From NCBI GenBank assembly GCA_000435535.1, contig FR884524.1, positions 23,589 through 32,813 on the forward strand: 9,225 bases of DNA, in the 5' to 3' direction. The stretch is from Clostridium sp. CAG:575 (lineage in GTDB: Bacteria > Bacillota > Clostridia > TANB77 > CAG-508). Each line of letters begins with the position of its first letter. Position 1 is the first letter of the stretch. The notes under the pieces are model-generated. The model was not told the origin of the DNA. It saw nothing but the letters and a program-made list of their open reading frames with translations, and did no database searches. Positions 7,189 through 9,225 of the stretch are shown one piece after another. The position numbers and the translations under genes were made by a program.

Positions 7189-7217
7189 TTTAATATCTCC
7201 TCCTTTAAATATATTTA

Positions 7218-7246
7218 ATTATATACTCAAATGCTTTAAAATACAA
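7218..7246 (-). promoter_or_regulatory. Possible internal promoter for gatCAB
   Basis: On the minus strand TTGTAT (7246-7241) is followed by exactly 17 bases and a perfect TATAAT (7223-7218). Transcription would begin near 7211, a few bases upstream of the gatC ribosome binding site. No terminator hairpin is seen between aspS and gatC, so this would add to readthrough and not replace it. The region is extremely AT-rich, so chance matches are possible. Confidence 0.45.
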
Positions 7247-7289
7247 TAATAAAATAAAAAAATTGACATATAATAAAATATTGGTAATA

Positions 7290-9038
7290 CTATTTTTTCA
7301 TAATTTCAATGTGCACATCTCTTAGTTGGTCTCTTCTTACATTTCCTGGCGCTCCCATCATTAAATCTTGTGCTTTGCTGTTTAAAGGAAATGCTATAAC
7401 TTCTCTTATTGTTTCTGAATTTGATAATAGCATTAACATTCTGTCAATTCCTGGTGCAATTCCTGCATGTGGTGGCGCTCCAAATTGAAATGCTGTATAT
7501 AATGCTCCGAATTTTGTTTTTACTTCTTCCTCTGTGTATCCTGCCATTTCAAATGCTTTTACCATTATTTCTATATCATGATTTCTAACTGCTCCAGAAG
7601 AAAGTTCTATTCCGTTACATACTATGTCATATTGATATGCAAGTATTTCTAATGGATTTTGATTTTTTAATGCCTCCAAGCCTCCTTGTGGCATTGAGAA
7701 TGGGTTATGGCTAAATGCTAATTTATCATGTTCATCTAGTTCAAACATTGGAAAGTCTATTATCCAACAAAATTGGAATACATTTTCATCTATCAAGTTT
7801 AATCTTTTTCCTAGTTCTGTCCTTATTTGTCCTGCAAGTTCTGTTGCCCTTTTTTCATTATCTGCAATAAAGAATATTGTGTCTTCTTTTTCTAAATCTG
7901 CTAACTCAATTAATTTTTTCTTTAATTCTTCTGGTATAAATTTATCAATTGGCCCTTTAAAAGTCATATCTTCTTGTACTTCTAAATAACCTAGTCCTTT
8001 CATTCCAATTGACATTGCATAATCTAACATTTTTTCGTGGAAGCCTTTTGACATATGTCCTTTTACTCTAATTGCTCTTACTGTTCTTCCTTTGAATGGT
8101 TCAAATGTACATTTTTCAAAAAATTCTGATAAATCTATAATATATAATGGATTTCTTAAATCTGGTTTATCTGAACCATATTTTAGTATTGCTTCCTTGT
8201 ATGTTATTCTTGGAAATGGATATTCTGCTATTTTTTTGTCTGAGAATTTTTTAAATGTGTTATACATTACTGGTTCCATTACTTGAAATACATCTTCTTG
8301 TGTTGCAAAGCTCATTTCCATGTCTAATTGATAAAATTCCCCTGGTGCTCTGTCTGCTCTTGCGTCTTCATCTCTAAAACATGGTGCAATTTGAAAATAT
8401 TTATCTATTCCAGAAACCATTAATAATTGCTTAAATTGTTGTGGTGCTTGTGGTAAGGCGTAAAATTTCCCTGAGTGTAATCTACTTGGTACTAGATAAT
8501 CTCTTGCTCCTTCTGGTGATGAACTTGTAAGTATTGGTGTTTGTACCTCTAAGAATCCTTGTTCTTGCATTTGGTTTCTTAAAAAGAGTAATACTTCTGC
8601 TCTTAGTTTTAAGTTTTTTTGTAGTCTTTCGTTTCTTAAGTCTAAATATCTATATTGTAATCTTAAGTCTTCCCTTATTTCTTGATTTGTATTTATTTCA
8701 AATGGAAGATTTTTTGTCCTTTTTCCTAAGATTTTTATTTCTTCTATTTTTATTTCAACAAGCCCTGTTTTTAACTTTGGATTTATTGTTTCTTCATCTC
8801 TCTTTTTTACTGTTCCATATACAGTTACTGTTGATTCTATTGGAATGTGTGATGCAAAGTCTACTTCTTTTGCTTCTCCTGATGTTACTACTTGTGTAAT
8901 TCCGTACATGTCTCTTATGTCAAGAAATACTAGTCCTCCTAAGTCTCTTATTGTTTCTACCCATCCTGCTATTCTTACTTTTTTGCCTACATCCTCTAGG
9001 CTAATTTCGTTACATGTGTGTGTTTTGTAATCTTTCAT
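7290..9038 (-). CDS. aspS: Aspartyl-tRNA synthetase, probably non-discriminating (Asp/Asn)
   Basis: The 582-residue class II synthetase attaches aspartate to tRNA. The N-terminal OB-fold anticodon domain covers about 1-110. Motif 1 is near 147-175 (ending FLEVQTPILTSSSPEGARD), motif 2 is FRDEDARADR (221-230), and motif 3 is GIAPGIDRMLML (526-537). A GAD-type insertion lies at about 290-420, as in bacterial-type AspRS. The form RADRAPGEFYQLDMEMSF after motif 2 resembles AspRS of alphaproteobacteria and the second AspRS of clostridia, a group that includes non-discriminating enzymes. With gatCAB directly downstream, the likely job is to make Asp-tRNA(Asn) as well as Asp-tRNA(Asp). I start at ATG 9038, because AAGGAGGT (9045-9052) lies six bases before it; an in-frame TTG at 9059 is upstream of that site. 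The stop is TAG. A T-box leader controls it. Confidence 0.97.
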   Translation of the reverse strand: MKDYKTHTCNEISLEDVGKKVRIAGWVETIRDLGGLVFLDIRDMYGITQVVTSGEAKEVDFASHIPIESTVTVYGTVKKRDEETINPKLKTGLVEIKIEEIKILGKRTKNLPFEINTNQEIREDLRLQYRYLDLRNERLQKNLKLRAEVLLFLRNQMQEQGFLEVQTPILTSSSPEGARDYLVPSRLHSGKFYALPQAPQQFKQLLMVSGIDKYFQIAPCFRDEDARADRAPGEFYQLDMEMSFATQEDVFQVMEPVMYNTFKKFSDKKIAEYPFPRITYKEAILKYGSDKPDLRNPLYIIDLSEFFEKCTFEPFKGRTVRAIRVKGHMSKGFHEKMLDYAMSIGMKGLGYLEVQEDMTFKGPIDKFIPEELKKKLIELADLEKEDTIFFIADNEKRATELAGQIRTELGKRLNLIDENVFQFCWIIDFPMFELDEHDKLAFSHNPFSMPQGGLEALKNQNPLEILAYQYDIVCNGIELSSGAVRNHDIEIMVKAFEMAGYTEEEVKTKFGALYTAFQFGAPPHAGIAPGIDRMLMLLSNSETIREVIAFPLNSKAQDLMMGAPGNVRRDQLRDVHIEIMKK

Positions 9039-9067
9039 TTTTATACCTCCTTCGTGCAATGAACGTC

Positions 9068-9097
9068 AAAAAACGTCCACTGCAAAATGCAGGGACG
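9068..9097 (-). terminator. T-box regulated terminator upstream of aspS
   Basis: On the minus strand CGTCC and CTGCA (9097-9088) pair with TGCAG and GGACG (9084-9074) around a three-base loop, with one bulged T (9079). Six T residues (9073-9068) follow. The 5' arm carries the UCCC bases that the T-box sequence captures to form the antiterminator, so the hairpin should form only when the matching tRNA is charged. It ends about 30 bases before the aspS ATG. Confidence 0.9.
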
Positions 9098-9225
9098 AAA
9101 TAATTCCGCGGTACCACCCAGCTTGAAAATACTTTAATGCTATATATTTTATTTGAATAGCTTTTTTGTATTTTCCACTTTATAAAATTGCTCCAATGTG
9201 TTTCACAATTTAGGTTGACCTTAAA
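9068..9225 (-). promoter_or_regulatory. T-box riboswitch leader of the aspS-gatCAB cluster (5' end outside window)
   Basis: The conserved T-box TGGGTGGTACCGCG is at 9120-9107 on the minus strand, followed by the terminator arm. Directly upstream is a Stem III-like structure: GAAAATAC (9175-9168) pairs with GTATTTTC (9132-9125), with an inner GCTAT/ATAGC hairpin (9161-9157 with 9143-9139). Uncharged tRNA would pair through its CCA end with the T-box bulge and let transcription reach aspS. Most of Stem I and the promoter lie beyond 9225. The visible part contains no GAC or GAU. It does contain AAC at 9202-9200 followed by A, overlapped by GAA at 9204-9202, and another AAC at 9216-9214. Which triplet is read cannot be fixed without the missing half of Stem I. 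Confidence 0.92.

Noticed and set aside
7263..7290. TTGACA, 16 bases, TAATAC on the plus strand, an apparent antisense promoter into the aspS 3' end
   Set aside because: No plus-strand gene or structured RNA follows, and the AT-rich spacer makes such matches likely by chance.
8534..8899. Open plus-strand frame opposite the 5' half of aspS
   Set aside because: The composition is almost only Leu, Phe and Val, there is no ribosome binding site, and it lies fully inside aspS.
9061..9097. GACG/CGTCC words near the aspS start that recall the GGGACGTT palindrome family
   Set aside because: They are fully explained by the T-box terminator, whose UCCC arm is conserved across T-boxes.

Overview
The window is very AT-rich, with strong AGGAGG-type ribosome binding sites, and reads as chromosome from a low-GC, spore-forming Firmicute of the class Clostridia. 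The evidence is two sporulation genes (yunB and a SipL-like SPOCS/LysM gene), a T-box leader, and an aspS-gatC-gatA-gatB cluster. A species cannot be named from the sequence; an uncultured or gut clostridial lineage is plausible. Most of the window is core housekeeping and sporulation DNA. The unusual parts are in the intergenic regions.

Layout, left to right. Positions 6-2625 (minus strand) hold a sporulation block. Transcribed from right to left, it contains an 81-residue small protein that looks like V-type ATPase subunit F, a 515-residue protein with three apparent SPOCS repeats and a C-terminal LysM (SipL-like), and yunB, which overlaps the previous gene by 8 bases. Positions 2672-3342 (plus strand) hold two short transcription units. 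Each has a TTGCAT/extended -10 promoter and an intrinsic terminator: a 46-codon unknown ORF, then rpsT (ribosomal protein S20). An 83-residue membrane protein follows at 3470-3721. It is convergent with gatB, and a nearly perfect palindrome of about 99 bp fills the junction and covers the gatB stop codon.

Positions 3817-9225 (minus strand) form the tRNA-dependent transamidation cluster. A T-box leader (5' part outside the window) precedes aspS, followed by gatC, gatA and gatB. AspRS next to the GatCAB amidotransferase, under one tRNA-sensing leader, fits the indirect route to Asn-tRNA(Asn): a non-discriminating AspRS makes Asp-tRNA(Asn) and GatCAB amidates it. GatCAB can also make Gln-tRNA(Gln) from Glu-tRNA(Gln). 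A good promoter-like sequence between aspS and gatC may give gatCAB extra expression.

The best candidates for something undescribed are these. (1) A palindromic repeat family built on GGGACGTT appears on both sides of gatB: one copy is almost perfect, the other is degenerate and seems to encode the last ten residues of GatA. (2) The visible part of the aspS T-box has no GAC or GAU triplet but does have overlapping GAA and AAC triplets, which recalls the dual-tRNA T-box known for a clostridial transamidation operon. (3) A 46-codon ORF has its own promoter, ribosome binding site and terminator. No complete new defence or mobile system is visible.
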